Source of the DNA: Paraburkholderia sp. CNPSo 3274
Lineage (GTDB): Bacteria; Pseudomonadota; Gammaproteobacteria; Burkholderiales; Burkholderiaceae
Direction: 5' to 3'
Length of the DNA: 64,000 nt
Assembly: GCF_024206475.1 (NCBI RefSeq)
Contig: NZ_JAMBPR010000024.1
Location: 1-64,000 of the forward strand
Position numbers and translations under genes: made by a program. Below, piece after piece: positions 1-8,956 of this stretch. The stretch's first letter is position 1. Each line of letters opens with the position of its first letter. The notes below the pieces were generated by a model that was given only the letters and a program-made list of their open reading frames with translations, did no database searches and was not told the DNA's origin.

Positions 1-37
1 CCTGGAAACGGCCCCGGAAACCGAAGCGCCAGGATGA
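1..37 (+). CDS. C-terminal tail of an unidentified upstream gene (partial)
   Basis: Frame 2 reads an acidic, Pro-rich tail, LETAPETEAPG, that stops at TGA 35-37, immediately before a plus-strand intrinsic terminator. That placement is what suggests a real gene end. Only eleven residues are visible, so no family can be named. Frame 1 stays open to position 90, past the terminator, and is less likely to be coding. Confidence 0.4.
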   Translation, partial: LETAPETEAPG

Positions 38-71
38 GCAAACGTCTCGCCAAACGAGCGTTTGCTCTTTT
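36..71 (+). terminator. Intrinsic terminator of the upstream gene
   Basis: GAGCAAACG (36-44) pairs with CGTTTGCTC (59-67). CTCG/CGAG extends the stem inward with one bulged T, the loop is CCAAA, and TTTT follows at 68-71. It overlaps the stop codon at 35-37. Confidence 0.7.
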
Positions 72-196
72 CATCGAACGCGCCGACTAAAGCCTAAAGC
101 CGCCGCAGCCCTCGCCGTTATTCCGCACAAGACGCCGGTCCTAGCCCCCGGCGTGCGCTCTCATTTCACCTTGCAAGCCGAAGGAACCGGTGAAGC

Positions 197-3037
197 ATGC
201 AGAGACCCATTAGAACGGAGACGAGCCGGCTTGCCCCCGGTTGGCACGGATTGCGGCGCACGACCGCGGTCCTGCTGCCGCTATGGCTGCTCGCTGCCGT
301 GATGGCGGTGATCGCCGCGGCTAGTCTCGCGATTATGTCGATCCTGCTTGCGTATGTGGCGGGGGAAAGCAGCTGGTCAAAGGGCCAGAAGGACGCGGTT
401 CACGCGCTGGAGCGCTACGCGCGCACTGGCGACGAGGCGGACTACCGCACGTTCCTCGCCGGCATTGCCGTGCCGCTCGGAGACCGCGCGGCCAGGCTGG
501 AGATGAACCGCACGCAGCCGGACACCGCGGCGATCCGGCACGGTTTCGAACTGGGCCGCATCGCGCCCGCCGACATCGACGGCATGACCTGGGGCTACCG
601 CACGCTCAAAAACACGCCGTGGATGCGCCCGGCCGTGGCGTTCTGGGACATCGGCGACGACTATATTCTGCGTCTCGCCGATACGGGCGAACGCCTGCAC
701 GCGCTCGTGCAGGCGGGCAAACTGCACGCGCCGGAGTCCGCGAACCTCGTGCGCGAGCTGCGCGAGATCGACAGCAGGCTCGCGCCCATCGAAAGCGGTT
801 TCTCCCGTTCGCTCGACGACGCAGCGCGCGCCACGCGCTCGCTCCTCACGCTCGCGCTCGCCGCCTCCGCGATCGTGCTGCTCGGCGTGTTCTCGCAATT
901 CATCCGCCGCGCGCTCGCGCGCAGCGACCGCCTGGAAGCCGAAGTGCGCAAGAACGAGGAGCGCCTCACGCTAGGCTTTGAAGGCATCAACGCCGGACTC
1001 TGGGACTGGGAGGTCGGCAGCCGGCAATGCTACTTCTCGAACTGGCTCTACGAGCAGCTCGGCTACGACGTGGGCACGCGCTTCGAAAGCGACACGGGCC
1101 TCACCCAGCTCGTCCACCCGGAAGACCTCACGCTCGTGCGCCACGCGCTGCGCCAACACCTTGCGCGCGCTACGACTTTCGATGTGGAGTTTCGTCTGCG
1201 CACGCTCGCGGGCAGCTACTGCTGGTGCCGCGCGCGCGGCCAGGCGGTACGCGACGCGCGCGGGCGCGCCGTGCGCATGGTCGGTTGCCTGTTCGACATT
1301 TCCGAGCTGAGGACGGCCGAAGCGAAGGCCTATACCGAACGCGAACTGGCGGAGGTCACACTGGCCTCGATCGGCGAAGCCGTGATCCGCACCGACGAAC
1401 ACGCGTGCGTGACCTACTGCAACGCCGTGGCCGAACGGATGCTCGGCCGCGCGGCCGCCGAGATGCTCGCGCAACCGTTCGATACGATCTGCGACCTGCG
1501 CAACGACGCGCACGAACCGCAGCGCTTCGACATCCTGATGAATTCACAGGTGACGGGCAACGCAGGCGGCGCGAGTCTCCACGTGCTGCGCCCGAACGGC
1601 TCGCGTCTCGCGGTCGACTACTCGGTGTCGAAGCTGCGCGACGCGCAACGCCGCGTGATCGGCACCGTCATCGTGCTCTACGATGTGAGCGCACTGCGCG
1701 AGCATGCCGCCCGCCTCGCCTACCAGGCGACCCACGACGAGCTCACCGACATCTACAACCGCCGCGAGTTCGAGCGGCGCCTGGCCGCGTTGCTCGACGA
1801 CAGCACGAGCGCACCGCCCGGACAGCCTGGTCACGCGGTCATGTTTCTCGACCTCGACCAGTTCAAGGTCGTCAACGACACCTGCGGCCACTCGACCGGC
1901 GACGAGCTGATCCGCCAGGTCTGCCGCGTGCTCAAGAGCGAATTGCGCGGCGACGACATCATTGCGCGCCTGGGCGGCGACGAATTCGGCGTCGTGCTGC
2001 CGCATTGCACGGCGGCGCACGCATCGCTGCTCGCGGAGAACCTGCGCGCGGGCATTGCCGCGATCCGCTTCACGGGCGCCGGGCGCATCGTGCAGACGAG
2101 CGTGAGTATCGGGCTGGTCGGCGACGCAGCGTGTCTCGTTTCCGTGAAGGAGGTGATGAAGGCCGCGGACGTGGCGTGCTACATGGCGAAGAAGAAAGGC
2201 CGCAACCGCGTGCATCGCTTTCGCTATGACGACGAGGAACTCTCGCAAACGCACGCGCAGATGGCGTGGGTCTCCGACATCAAGGCGGCACTCGAGAACG
2301 GCCAGTTCTGCCTCTTCGGCCAGACGATTCTCTCGCTCGCACAGGCGTCGCCAGCCGACGACACGCACGTCGAACTGTTGTTGCGCATGCAGTCCGACTC
2401 GGGCGCGCTCGTCGAGCCTTCCGCGTTCATCGGCGCGGCCGAGCGCTTCGACCTCATGCCGGCCATCGACCGCTGGGTGATCGCGAGCGCATTCGCGATG
2501 ATTGCCGAAGGCACGCACGATTACGGCACCTGGTCGATCAACCTCTCGGGCGCCTCGCTCGGCGACGAGCAGCTCGCCGACTATATCGAGGAGCAGCAGC
2601 GCATCTGGTCGATCCCGTTCGAGCGCGTGTGCTTCGAGATCACCGAAACCGCCGCGATCACGAACCTGAACGAGGCGATCACCCTCATCGAACGCCTGCG
2701 CGCGCAGGGCTGCCGCTTCGCGCTCGACGACTTCGGCGCGGGCATGTCGTCGTTCAACTACCTCAAGCATCTGCACGTCGATTATCTGAAGATCGACGGC
2801 AGCTTCATACGCGGCATCATCGACAGTCCGCTGGACCAGGCCATCGTGCGTTCGATCAACCAGGTCGCGCACGCAGCGGGCAAGCTGACGATCGCCGAGT
2901 GCGTGGAGGACGCCGCCATCGTGGACTGGATGATCGCGATGGGCGTGGACTACGCACAGGGCTACGCCGTAGGCAGGCCCGCGCGCCTCGGCATCCTGCG
3001 CGGACCCGAACTGCGCGACGTAGCCGAAGTGGGTTAA
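197..3037 (+). CDS. Membrane-anchored PAS-PAS-GGDEF-EAL cyclic-di-GMP enzyme
   Basis: 946 aa. One membrane helix lies near residues 25-55 and another near 215-235, enclosing a periplasmic segment of about 160 residues that I cannot assign to a sensor family. Two PAS regions follow (about 255-375 and 385-500), then GGDEF (about 510-675) and EAL (about 690-935). The GGDEF motif is exact, and the RxxD inhibitory site (RGDD) lies at the usual distance before it. The EAL domain keeps its Glu (read ELLLR), NLSG, FEITET, LDDFGAG, LKIDGS and AECVE. Both diguanylate cyclase and phosphodiesterase activity are therefore possible from sequence; which dominates cannot be told. SD-like AAGGAA lies about 10 nt before the ATG. 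It is monocistronic and convergent with ppa. Confidence 0.93.
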   Translation: MQRPIRTETSRLAPGWHGLRRTTAVLLPLWLLAAVMAVIAAASLAIMSILLAYVAGESSWSKGQKDAVHALERYARTGDEADYRTFLAGIAVPLGDRAARLEMNRTQPDTAAIRHGFELGRIAPADIDGMTWGYRTLKNTPWMRPAVAFWDIGDDYILRLADTGERLHALVQAGKLHAPESANLVRELREIDSRLAPIESGFSRSLDDAARATRSLLTLALAASAIVLLGVFSQFIRRALARSDRLEAEVRKNEERLTLGFEGINAGLWDWEVGSRQCYFSNWLYEQLGYDVGTRFESDTGLTQLVHPEDLTLVRHALRQHLARATTFDVEFRLRTLAGSYCWCRARGQAVRDARGRAVRMVGCLFDISELRTAEAKAYTERELAEVTLASIGEAVIRTDEHACVTYCNAVAERMLGRAAAEMLAQPFDTICDLRNDAHEPQRFDILMNSQVTGNAGGASLHVLRPNGSRLAVDYSVSKLRDAQRRVIGTVIVLYDVSALREHAARLAYQATHDELTDIYNRREFERRLAALLDDSTSAPPGQPGHAVMFLDLDQFKVVNDTCGHSTGDELIRQVCRVLKSELRGDDIIARLGGDEFGVVLPHCTAAHASLLAENLRAGIAAIRFTGAGRIVQTSVSIGLVGDAACLVSVKEVMKAADVACYMAKKKGRNRVHRFRYDDEELSQTHAQMAWVSDIKAALENGQFCLFGQTILSLAQASPADDTHVELLLRMQSDSGALVEPSAFIGAAERFDLMPAIDRWVIASAFAMIAEGTHDYGTWSINLSGASLGDEQLADYIEEQQRIWSIPFERVCFEITETAAITNLNEAITLIERLRAQGCRFALDDFGAGMSSFNYLKHLHVDYLKIDGSFIRGIIDSPLDQAIVRSINQVAHAAGKLTIAECVEDAAIVDWMIAMGVDYAQGYAVGRPARLGILRGPELRDVAEVG

Positions 3038-3050
3038 TCAGGCGCCCATG

Positions 3051-3087
3051 AAAAAACCGCACGGCCCTCGCAAGCCCGTGCGGTTTT
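3051..3087. terminator. Bidirectional terminator between the GGDEF-EAL gene and ppa
   Basis: AAAACCGCACGG (3053-3064) pairs with CCGTGCGGTTTT (3076-3087). The flanking A tract and T tract let it serve both converging genes. Confidence 0.85.
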
Positions 3088-3110
3088 CAATCAAACCAGA
3101 AGCGCGCGAT

Positions 3111-3638
3111 TTACTTCTTGAAGTTCGCCACGCCGTCCGTGATTTCCTTGTGGGCGGCTTCGATGCCGACCCAACCTTCGACCTTGACCCACTTGCCCTT
3201 TTCGAGCGCCTTGTAGTTCTCGAAGAAGTGCTTGATCTGGTCCTTCAGGTACTCGGGCACGTCGTCGAGCGACTTGAGGTTGGCCGTCATCGGGCAGACC
3301 TTGTCGTGCGGGACCGCGATCAGCTTCGCGTCGACGCCCGACTCGTCGGTCATCTGCAGCATGCCGAGCGCGCGCGAGCGCACAACGGAGCCTGCCAGCA
3401 GCGGGAACGGCGTGATCACGAGCACGTCGACCGGGTCGCCGTCGCCGGAGAGCGTCTGCGGAATGAAGCCATAGTTCACCGGATAGCGCATGCCCGTGCC
3501 GACGAAACGGTCGACGACGAGCAGGCCCAGGTCCTTGTCGGCTTCGTATTTCACCGGATCGCTTTGCGCGGGAATCTCGATGATCACGTTGAAGTCTTGC
3601 GGCAGATCCTTGCCGGCGGGGACATTTGCAAAGCTCAT
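3111..3638 (-). CDS. ppa: Inorganic pyrophosphatase
   Basis: 175 aa, the usual size of family I soluble pyrophosphatases, which hydrolyse PPi to two phosphates in the cytoplasm and pull biosynthetic reactions forward. The signature DGDPVDVLV carries the metal-binding acids Asp66, Asp68 and Asp71, and the substrate-contact segment YPVNYGFIP precedes it. The frame is open further upstream, but the MSFANVPAGKD start matches the family N-terminus; the longer reading would add about 100 low-complexity residues. Transcribed alone, divergent from the aldehyde dehydrogenase gene. Confidence 0.97.
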   Translation of the reverse strand: MSFANVPAGKDLPQDFNVIIEIPAQSDPVKYEADKDLGLLVVDRFVGTGMRYPVNYGFIPQTLSGDGDPVDVLVITPFPLLAGSVVRSRALGMLQMTDESGVDAKLIAVPHDKVCPMTANLKSLDDVPEYLKDQIKHFFENYKALEKGKWVKVEGWVGIEAAHKEITDGVANFKK

Positions 3639-3946
3639 GAGCGCTCTCTGTTGAGAAGGGAAAAAATCGACGGCTCGCGCGGAAAAACGGCGCGGAACCG
3701 AACGTCGCGGACGTTGGAGGATGGACGCCATTATAGCCAATCGGCCAGGGCGGCCGGCGGTTCGGCCCAGGGCTTTCCCGCACGCAGATGAAGCGCCTGC
3801 TGAATTCCTGCGCGTAGCGCCCGCGATTGGCGCGATAATCGACCTGCCGGCGCGGCCCTCCATCGGGCGATCCGCGGCACGCTTCGGCGACGTTTCCCGT
3901 TTTGCGTTTCCCTCCCTCGTTTCACCCCCATTTACGAGGCGCATGC
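3639..3946. other. Divergent intergenic region ppa / aldehyde dehydrogenase
   Basis: 308 nt without a credible gene. It holds a perfect minus-strand -10 hexamer for ppa. I see no clear operator for the plus-strand cassette. Confidence 0.6.
3730..3735 (-). promoter_or_regulatory. Candidate ppa -10 element
   Basis: The minus strand reads TATAAT here, about 90 nt upstream of the ppa start. A -35 hexamer at 17-18 nt is poor, so the assignment rests on the -10 alone. Confidence 0.45.
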
Positions 3947-5386
3947 ATGGAAGAAGCGAAGCACTTCATCGGCGGCGAATGGCAATCGCCCGCCAGCGGC
4001 GAGACGCTCGCCGCGATCGATCCCTCCACCGGCGAGCCCTTCGCGCAGCTTGCACGCGGCAATGCAACCGACATCGACTCGGCCGTCACGGCCGCACGCA
4101 AAGCCTTCAAGGGCGCCTGGGGCGCACTGAGCGCTTCTGAGCGCGGGCGACTGCTGTTCGCGCTCTCGGGCCTGGTCGGCCAGCACAAGGAAGCACTCGC
4201 GCAACTCGAAGCGCGCGACACCGGCAAGCCGCTCAAACAGGCGCGCGCCGACGCCGCCGCGCTCGCGCGCTATTTCGAGTTCTACGCAGGCGCCGCCGAC
4301 AAGCTGCACGGCGAAACGCTGCCCTACCAGGCCGGTTACACGGTGCTCACGGTGCGCGAGCCGCACGGGGTGACGGGCCACATCGTGCCCTGGAACTACC
4401 CCATGCAGATCTTCGGCCGCAGCGTGGGTGCGGCGCTCGCCACCGGCAACGCGTGCGTGGTGAAGCCCGCCGAGGACGCCTGCGTGTCGCTGCTGCGCGT
4501 GGCCGAACTGGCGCGCGAAGCCGGTCTGCCCGCCGGTGCGCTCAACATCGTCACCGGGCTTGGACATGAGGCGGGCGCAGCGCTCTGCGCGCATCCCGGC
4601 ATCGACCACATCTCGTTCACGGGCTCGCCGCAAACGGGCAAGCTCGTCGCGCAGATGGCCGCCGAACACCACGTGCCCGTCACGCTCGAACTGGGCGGCA
4701 AATCGCCGCAAATCGTCTTCGCCGATGCCGACTTCGACGCCGCGCTGCCCGTGCTCGTCGCCGCGATCGTGCAGAACGCGGGGCAGACCTGTTCGGCGGG
4801 CAGCCGCGTGCTGATCGAGCGCAGCGCCTACGAACCGCTCATCGAACGGCTCGCCGCTTCGTTTGGCAAGTTGCGCGTGGGCCCGGCCATTGCCGATCTC
4901 GACTGCGGGCCCCTCATCAACGAGAAGCAGCGCCAGCGCGTGCGCGGCTTTCTCGACGAAGCGGCCGCGAACCGCATCGCCACGGTGGCGAGCGGCAGGC
5001 TCGAAGCCGATACGCCCAGCGGCGGCTTCTACGAAGTCCCGACGCTCCTGCGCGACGTGCCGCCGCAAAGCCGCCTCGCTCAGGAGGAAGTGTTCGGCCC
5101 GGTGCTCGCGGCCATGCCCTTCGAGAGCGAGGAAGAAGCACTCGCGCTCGCCAACGGCACGCCTTATGGCCTGGTCGCCGGCATCTGGACGCGCGACGGC
5201 GCGCGCCAGATGCGTCTCGCCCGGCGCGTGCGCGCGGGCCAGGTGTTCGTCAACAACTACGGCGCGGGCGGCGGCGTCGAATTGCCGTTCGGCGGCACGC
5301 GGCATTCCGGGCACGGACGCGAAAAAGGCTTCGAGGCGCTCTATGGCTTCACGGTGCTCAAGACCATCGCGATTCGGCACGGCTGA
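3947..5386 (+). CDS. NAD(P)+-dependent aldehyde dehydrogenase
   Basis: 479 aa, typical of the ALDH superfamily (about 480-500 aa). The Rossmann region carries PWNYP; the general base Glu248 lies in LELGGKS and the nucleophile Cys282 in NAGQTCSAG. It oxidises an aldehyde to the acid; the substrate cannot be read from sequence. Betaine-aldehyde, gamma-aminobutyraldehyde and hydroxy-aldehyde dehydrogenases share this fold. The ATG at 3947 has GAGG 7 nt upstream; the frame is open 45 nt further but without an SD. It is followed after 30 nt by an SDR gene and then an ACS-type transporter, so it probably acts in a small uptake-and-oxidation pathway. Confidence 0.9.
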   Translation: MEEAKHFIGGEWQSPASGETLAAIDPSTGEPFAQLARGNATDIDSAVTAARKAFKGAWGALSASERGRLLFALSGLVGQHKEALAQLEARDTGKPLKQARADAAALARYFEFYAGAADKLHGETLPYQAGYTVLTVREPHGVTGHIVPWNYPMQIFGRSVGAALATGNACVVKPAEDACVSLLRVAELAREAGLPAGALNIVTGLGHEAGAALCAHPGIDHISFTGSPQTGKLVAQMAAEHHVPVTLELGGKSPQIVFADADFDAALPVLVAAIVQNAGQTCSAGSRVLIERSAYEPLIERLAASFGKLRVGPAIADLDCGPLINEKQRQRVRGFLDEAAANRIATVASGRLEADTPSGGFYEVPTLLRDVPPQSRLAQEEVFGPVLAAMPFESEEEALALANGTPYGLVAGIWTRDGARQMRLARRVRAGQVFVNNYGAGGGVELPFGGTRHSGHGREKGFEALYGFTVLKTIAIRHG

Positions 5387-5416
5387 ATCATGTCGATAAA
5401 CATAAACGGAGACACC

Positions 5417-6175
5417 ATGCGACTCAAAGGCAAGACGGCCGTCGTGACCGGCGGCGGCTCGGGCTTCGGCGAAGGGATCGCCAGGACCTATGCGCGCGAA
5501 GGCGCGAACGTCGTCATCAACGATCTGAACGGTGACGCCGCCGAGCGCGTGGCGAGCGAGATCGCGCTCGCGGGCGGCAAGGCCATCGCCGTGCAAGGCG
5601 ACATCACGCGCGAAGCCGACTGGCAGGCGCTGCGCGAAGCGGCAATCGACGACTTCGGCAGCGTGCAGATCGTCGTCAACAACGCGGGCACCACGCATCG
5701 CAACAAGCCCGTGCTCGAAGTGAGCGAAGCGGAGTTCGACCGCGTGTACGCCGTCAATGTGAAGGGCCTCTACTGGAGCGTGCGCGCGTTCGTGCCGCAT
5801 TTTCGCGAGCGCGGCGGCGGCGCGTTCGTCAATATCGCATCGACGGCCGGCATCCGGCCCCGGCCTGGGCTCGTCTGGTACAACGGCAGCAAGGGCGCGA
5901 TGATCGTGGCCAGCAAAGCGCTCGCCGCCGAGCTGGGCCCCGACCAGATCCGCGTGAACTGCGTGAATCCGGTGATCGGCGATACGGGGCTCACGGCGGA
6001 GTTCATGGGCGTGCCCGACACGCCCGAGAACCGCCAGCGCTTCATCGCGACCATTCCACTCGGGCGCTTTTCCACGCCGCAGGACGTGGCCAATGCGTGT
6101 CTCTATCTCGCCTCGGATGAGGCGGCGTTCATCACCGGCACCTGCATCGAAGTGGATGGCGGGCGCTGCGTGTAG
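5417..6175 (+). CDS. Short-chain dehydrogenase/reductase (SDR)
   Basis: 252 aa classical SDR. The cofactor motif is TGGGSGFG at residues 11-18, NNAG lies near residue 90, and the catalytic YxxxK is Tyr155-Lys159. The C-terminus ends in ITGTCIEVDGG, typical of FabG-like SDRs. It should catalyse NAD(P)-dependent alcohol/ketone interconversion on an unidentified substrate. The ATG at 5417 (MRLKGKT) is chosen because CGGAGA precedes it and the family starts there; an in-frame ATG at 5390 would add nine residues. It lies 30 nt after the aldehyde dehydrogenase gene, probably co-transcribed. Product names such as 3-oxoacyl-ACP reductase would be over-annotation here. Confidence 0.9.
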   Translation: MRLKGKTAVVTGGGSGFGEGIARTYAREGANVVINDLNGDAAERVASEIALAGGKAIAVQGDITREADWQALREAAIDDFGSVQIVVNNAGTTHRNKPVLEVSEAEFDRVYAVNVKGLYWSVRAFVPHFRERGGGAFVNIASTAGIRPRPGLVWYNGSKGAMIVASKALAAELGPDQIRVNCVNPVIGDTGLTAEFMGVPDTPENRQRFIATIPLGRFSTPQDVANACLYLASDEAAFITGTCIEVDGGRCV

Positions 6176-6346
6176 CTGGGTCTCGCTGCGCCAGGTCGCT
6201 GACCGATCGGTGTTTTCCCCGACATTGACGCGCCGTCGCGCCACGGCGGCGCGTATAGAATGATCGTGCTTTCGCGTCGAATACCCGCCATATCAAGGCG
6301 GCAATACAACAAACACGCCAACGAGCAAGATCGCTTAGGAGACACC

Positions 6347-7666
6347 ATGGCTAGTCCAGCGAATCATCTGCCGCAAGCGGGAGCGGACGCCCCGCCCTCC
6401 GCCTTCGAAGAAGCCACGTATCGCAAAGTCGCGTGGCGCCTCATTCCGCTCCTCATGCTGTGTTACGTGGTCGCGTATCTGGACCGCGTCAACGTGGGCT
6501 TCGCCAAGCTGCAGATGAGTTCGGCGCTCAATCTCTCCGATGCGGTTTATGGCTTCGGCGCAGGCATTTTCTTCGTCGGCTACTTTCTGTTCGAAGTGCC
6601 AAGCAATATCATCCTGCATCGCGTGGGCGCGCGCGTGTGGATCGCGCGCATCATGGTCACGTGGGGCCTCGTCTCCATCCTGACGATGTTCGTCACCACG
6701 CCGACCATGTTCTACGTGATGCGCTTTCTGCTCGGCCTGTGCGAGGCGGGCTTCTTCCCCGGCATCATCCTCTATCTCACCTACTGGTATCCGGCGCACC
6801 GCCGCGGGCGCATGACCACGTGGTTCATGACGGCCATCGCGCTCTCGGGCGTGATCGGCGGCCCGGTGTCGGGCTGGATTCTCAAGTCCTTCGACGGGGC
6901 GAACGGCTGGCAAGGCTGGCAGTGGCTTTTCCTGCTCGAAGGGCTGCCTTCGGTGATCGTCGGCGTGCTGGTGTTCTTCGTGCTCGACGACCGCATCGGC
7001 CGAGCGAAGTGGCTCACGGAAGAAGAGCGCGCGCTGCTCGAACGCAACATCGCACTCGAGGACGCCACCAAGGAAGACCCGCCGCTCATGACCGTGCTCA
7101 CGAGCGCGCGCGTGCTGGTGATGAGCTTCACCTACTTCTCGTTCGTGATGGGCCTCTACGGCGTGAGCTTCTGGCTGCCCACCATCATCAAGGCGACGGG
7201 CGTGAAAGACGCGCTCACCATCGGCCTGCTTTCGGCGATTCCGTTCGCAGCGGCCGTGGTCGGCATGGTGCTGGTGGCCAAGAGCGCCGACCGCACGCGC
7301 GAGCGCCGCTGGCACATCGCCGTGCCGGCCGCCATCGGCGCGCTCGGCCTCGTGCTTTCGGTCACGTGGGCGCACGACACCACGCTCGCCATGACGGCGC
7401 TCACCATCGCGACCATGGGCATTCTCACCACGCTGCCGCTGTTCTGGAGCCTGCCCACGTCCTGGCTCGCGGGCACGGGCGCGGCGGCCGGCATCGCGCT
7501 CATCAACTCGATCGGCAATCTCGCGGGCTTCCTGAGCCCGTATGCGGTGGGCTGGCTCAAGCAGGCCACCTCGGCCAACGATTCGGGCATGTACATGCTC
7601 GCGGCGTTTATGATCCTGGGCGGTTTGCTTGCGCTTTCGGCGCCGGCCAAGCTCGTGAACCGCTAA
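6347..7666 (+). CDS. MFS transporter, anion:cation symporter (ACS) type
   Basis: 439 aa with about twelve hydrophobic helices and a short cytoplasmic loop between helices 6 and 7. YLDRVNVGFAKLQM after the first helix and the F(F)PGIILYLTYWYP region are typical of the ACS family (tartrate, phthalate, hexuronate and similar organic anions). It presumably imports a carboxylate in symport with H+. The ATG at 6347 is preceded by AGGAG; the in-frame ATG at 6260 lacks an SD and would add 29 non-membrane residues. Its place after the ALDH and SDR genes suggests it brings in their substrate, but 171 nt separate it from the SDR gene, so it may have its own promoter. Confidence 0.9.
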   Translation: MASPANHLPQAGADAPPSAFEEATYRKVAWRLIPLLMLCYVVAYLDRVNVGFAKLQMSSALNLSDAVYGFGAGIFFVGYFLFEVPSNIILHRVGARVWIARIMVTWGLVSILTMFVTTPTMFYVMRFLLGLCEAGFFPGIILYLTYWYPAHRRGRMTTWFMTAIALSGVIGGPVSGWILKSFDGANGWQGWQWLFLLEGLPSVIVGVLVFFVLDDRIGRAKWLTEEERALLERNIALEDATKEDPPLMTVLTSARVLVMSFTYFSFVMGLYGVSFWLPTIIKATGVKDALTIGLLSAIPFAAAVVGMVLVAKSADRTRERRWHIAVPAAIGALGLVLSVTWAHDTTLAMTALTIATMGILTTLPLFWSLPTSWLAGTGAAAGIALINSIGNLAGFLSPYAVGWLKQATSANDSGMYMLAAFMILGGLLALSAPAKLVNR

Positions 7667-7690
7667 ACGCATTACGGCTTCACCAAAAAG

Positions 7691-7722
7691 AAACGGCCGC
7701 CTGTTTTGCAGGCGGCCGTTTT
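7691..7722. terminator. Terminator between the MFS gene and hemY
   Basis: A perfect 13-bp stem, 7691-7703 with 7709-7721, has loop TTTTG and a T run. The symmetric A/T flanks suit both convergent genes. Confidence 0.9.
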
Positions 7723-7753
7723 CGTTGCGGCTTCAGATTCGTGGGGGGCTTCT

Positions 7754-8953
7754 TTAAACCACGTTCATCGACAGTGCACTTTCGCGATAGTGCGAAGCCG
7801 CCTTCTCGCCATCACCGAGTTGCTCGTGCAGGCGCGCGAGTGCGCGATGCGAGCGGATCTTGAGGGGCTCGTTATGCGTCGCGTCGGCGGACTTGAGCGC
7901 GGCTTCGAGGAACGACTGCGCCTTGCCCCACAGTTGCTGCTTCAGGCACAGGCGGCCCAGCGCGAACAGCAGGTCGCCGTCCTCCGGGCGCTCCTTGCGC
8001 CACGCCTCGGCCTTCTGGATGAGCGGCAGCGCGTCGCTGCCCGCGGTGTCCGGATAGCGGCGCAGCAAGCGCGCGTCCCAGTTCTGCGCGAGCGCTTCCT
8101 CGACGATCTTGCGTGCATCGGCCTGGCGATCGAGCGCGATCAGCAGTTCGGCGGCGCAGTCGGCGAGACGCGGCGAGTGACGCTCGACGTTCGAGAGCGA
8201 CTGCCACAGCTCGAGCAGCGCGTCGGCGTTGTGACGGCGGTCGCGCAGCAGATTTTCCGCCGCGAGCTGGCGCAGGCGCACGGCCACGGCCGGGTGCAAC
8301 GCCTCGCGCTTTTCCAGCGTCTTCACGAGCTTGAGCACTTCGCTCCAGTTCTTGAGCTGCTGCTGCGCGCGCAGCGCGATCTGTTGCGCGTGGATGCGGC
8401 GGCCGCCCTGCGTGCGCATTTCGGTGAGCGCGGCGAGCGCGCCATCGGCGTCGCGGCCGTCGGCGCGCATGTCGGCGGTCGCCATGAGGCGCGCTTCCTG
8501 GAGGTCGGGGTCGTCGACCTGGGTGAGCCATTCGTCGCGACGCGCGTATTCATGCAGACGATGCGCGGCCGTCGCGGCGATCAGGCCCGCGGCGCTCGTA
8601 TTCTTCGCGTCGGCGAGCGAATCGCGCGCGGCTTTCTCGGCGCGCGAGAAGCGGCCCGCGTAAAGATTGCCCACGGCGTCGCGCAGCGCCGAGTTCGCCT
8701 TCTCGGCACGCATGCGCGCGCGGTAGGCGCCCACACGGCGCGGCATCGTCACGATATTGCGAGCGAAACGCAGGATCGCGTAAAGCAGCAGAAACGCCAC
8801 CACGATGCCGACCACGAACAGGTTGAGCGAGACGTCCACGCGATACGGCGGATAGACGAGCAGCACCTGTCCGGTGTCGAAGCGCCCGACGGTTGCGAGC
8901 GCGACGGCAATCGCGAAGAGAAGCGCGAGCCAGAGGAGTCCACGGATCGCCAT
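7754..8953 (-). CDS. hemY: HemY family heme-biosynthesis membrane protein
   Basis: 399 aa. Two membrane helices at about residues 4-26 and 43-64 are followed by a soluble region with TPR-like helical repeats, the standard proteobacterial HemY (YjeT/HemY_N) architecture. This is not the protoporphyrinogen oxidase also called HemY in Gram-positives. Its biochemical role is not settled; it is thought to support late tetrapyrrole enzymes at the membrane. It starts 3 nt after the hemDX stop and is the last gene of hemC-hemDX-hemY. Confidence 0.92.
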   Translation of the reverse strand: MAIRGLLWLALLFAIAVALATVGRFDTGQVLLVYPPYRVDVSLNLFVVGIVVAFLLLYAILRFARNIVTMPRRVGAYRARMRAEKANSALRDAVGNLYAGRFSRAEKAARDSLADAKNTSAAGLIAATAAHRLHEYARRDEWLTQVDDPDLQEARLMATADMRADGRDADGALAALTEMRTQGGRRIHAQQIALRAQQQLKNWSEVLKLVKTLEKREALHPAVAVRLRQLAAENLLRDRRHNADALLELWQSLSNVERHSPRLADCAAELLIALDRQADARKIVEEALAQNWDARLLRRYPDTAGSDALPLIQKAEAWRKERPEDGDLLFALGRLCLKQQLWGKAQSFLEAALKSADATHNEPLKIRSHRALARLHEQLGDGEKAASHYRESALSMNVV

Positions 8954-8956
8954 GTC

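Noticed and set aside
3932..6244. 770-residue minus-strand frame opposite the ALDH and SDR genes
   Set aside because: It spans two real genes and their spacer with no start signal or recognisable domain.
6225..6261. Promoter TTGACG...TATAGA upstream of the MFS gene
   Set aside because: The spacer is 23 nt, too long for a sigma70 promoter.
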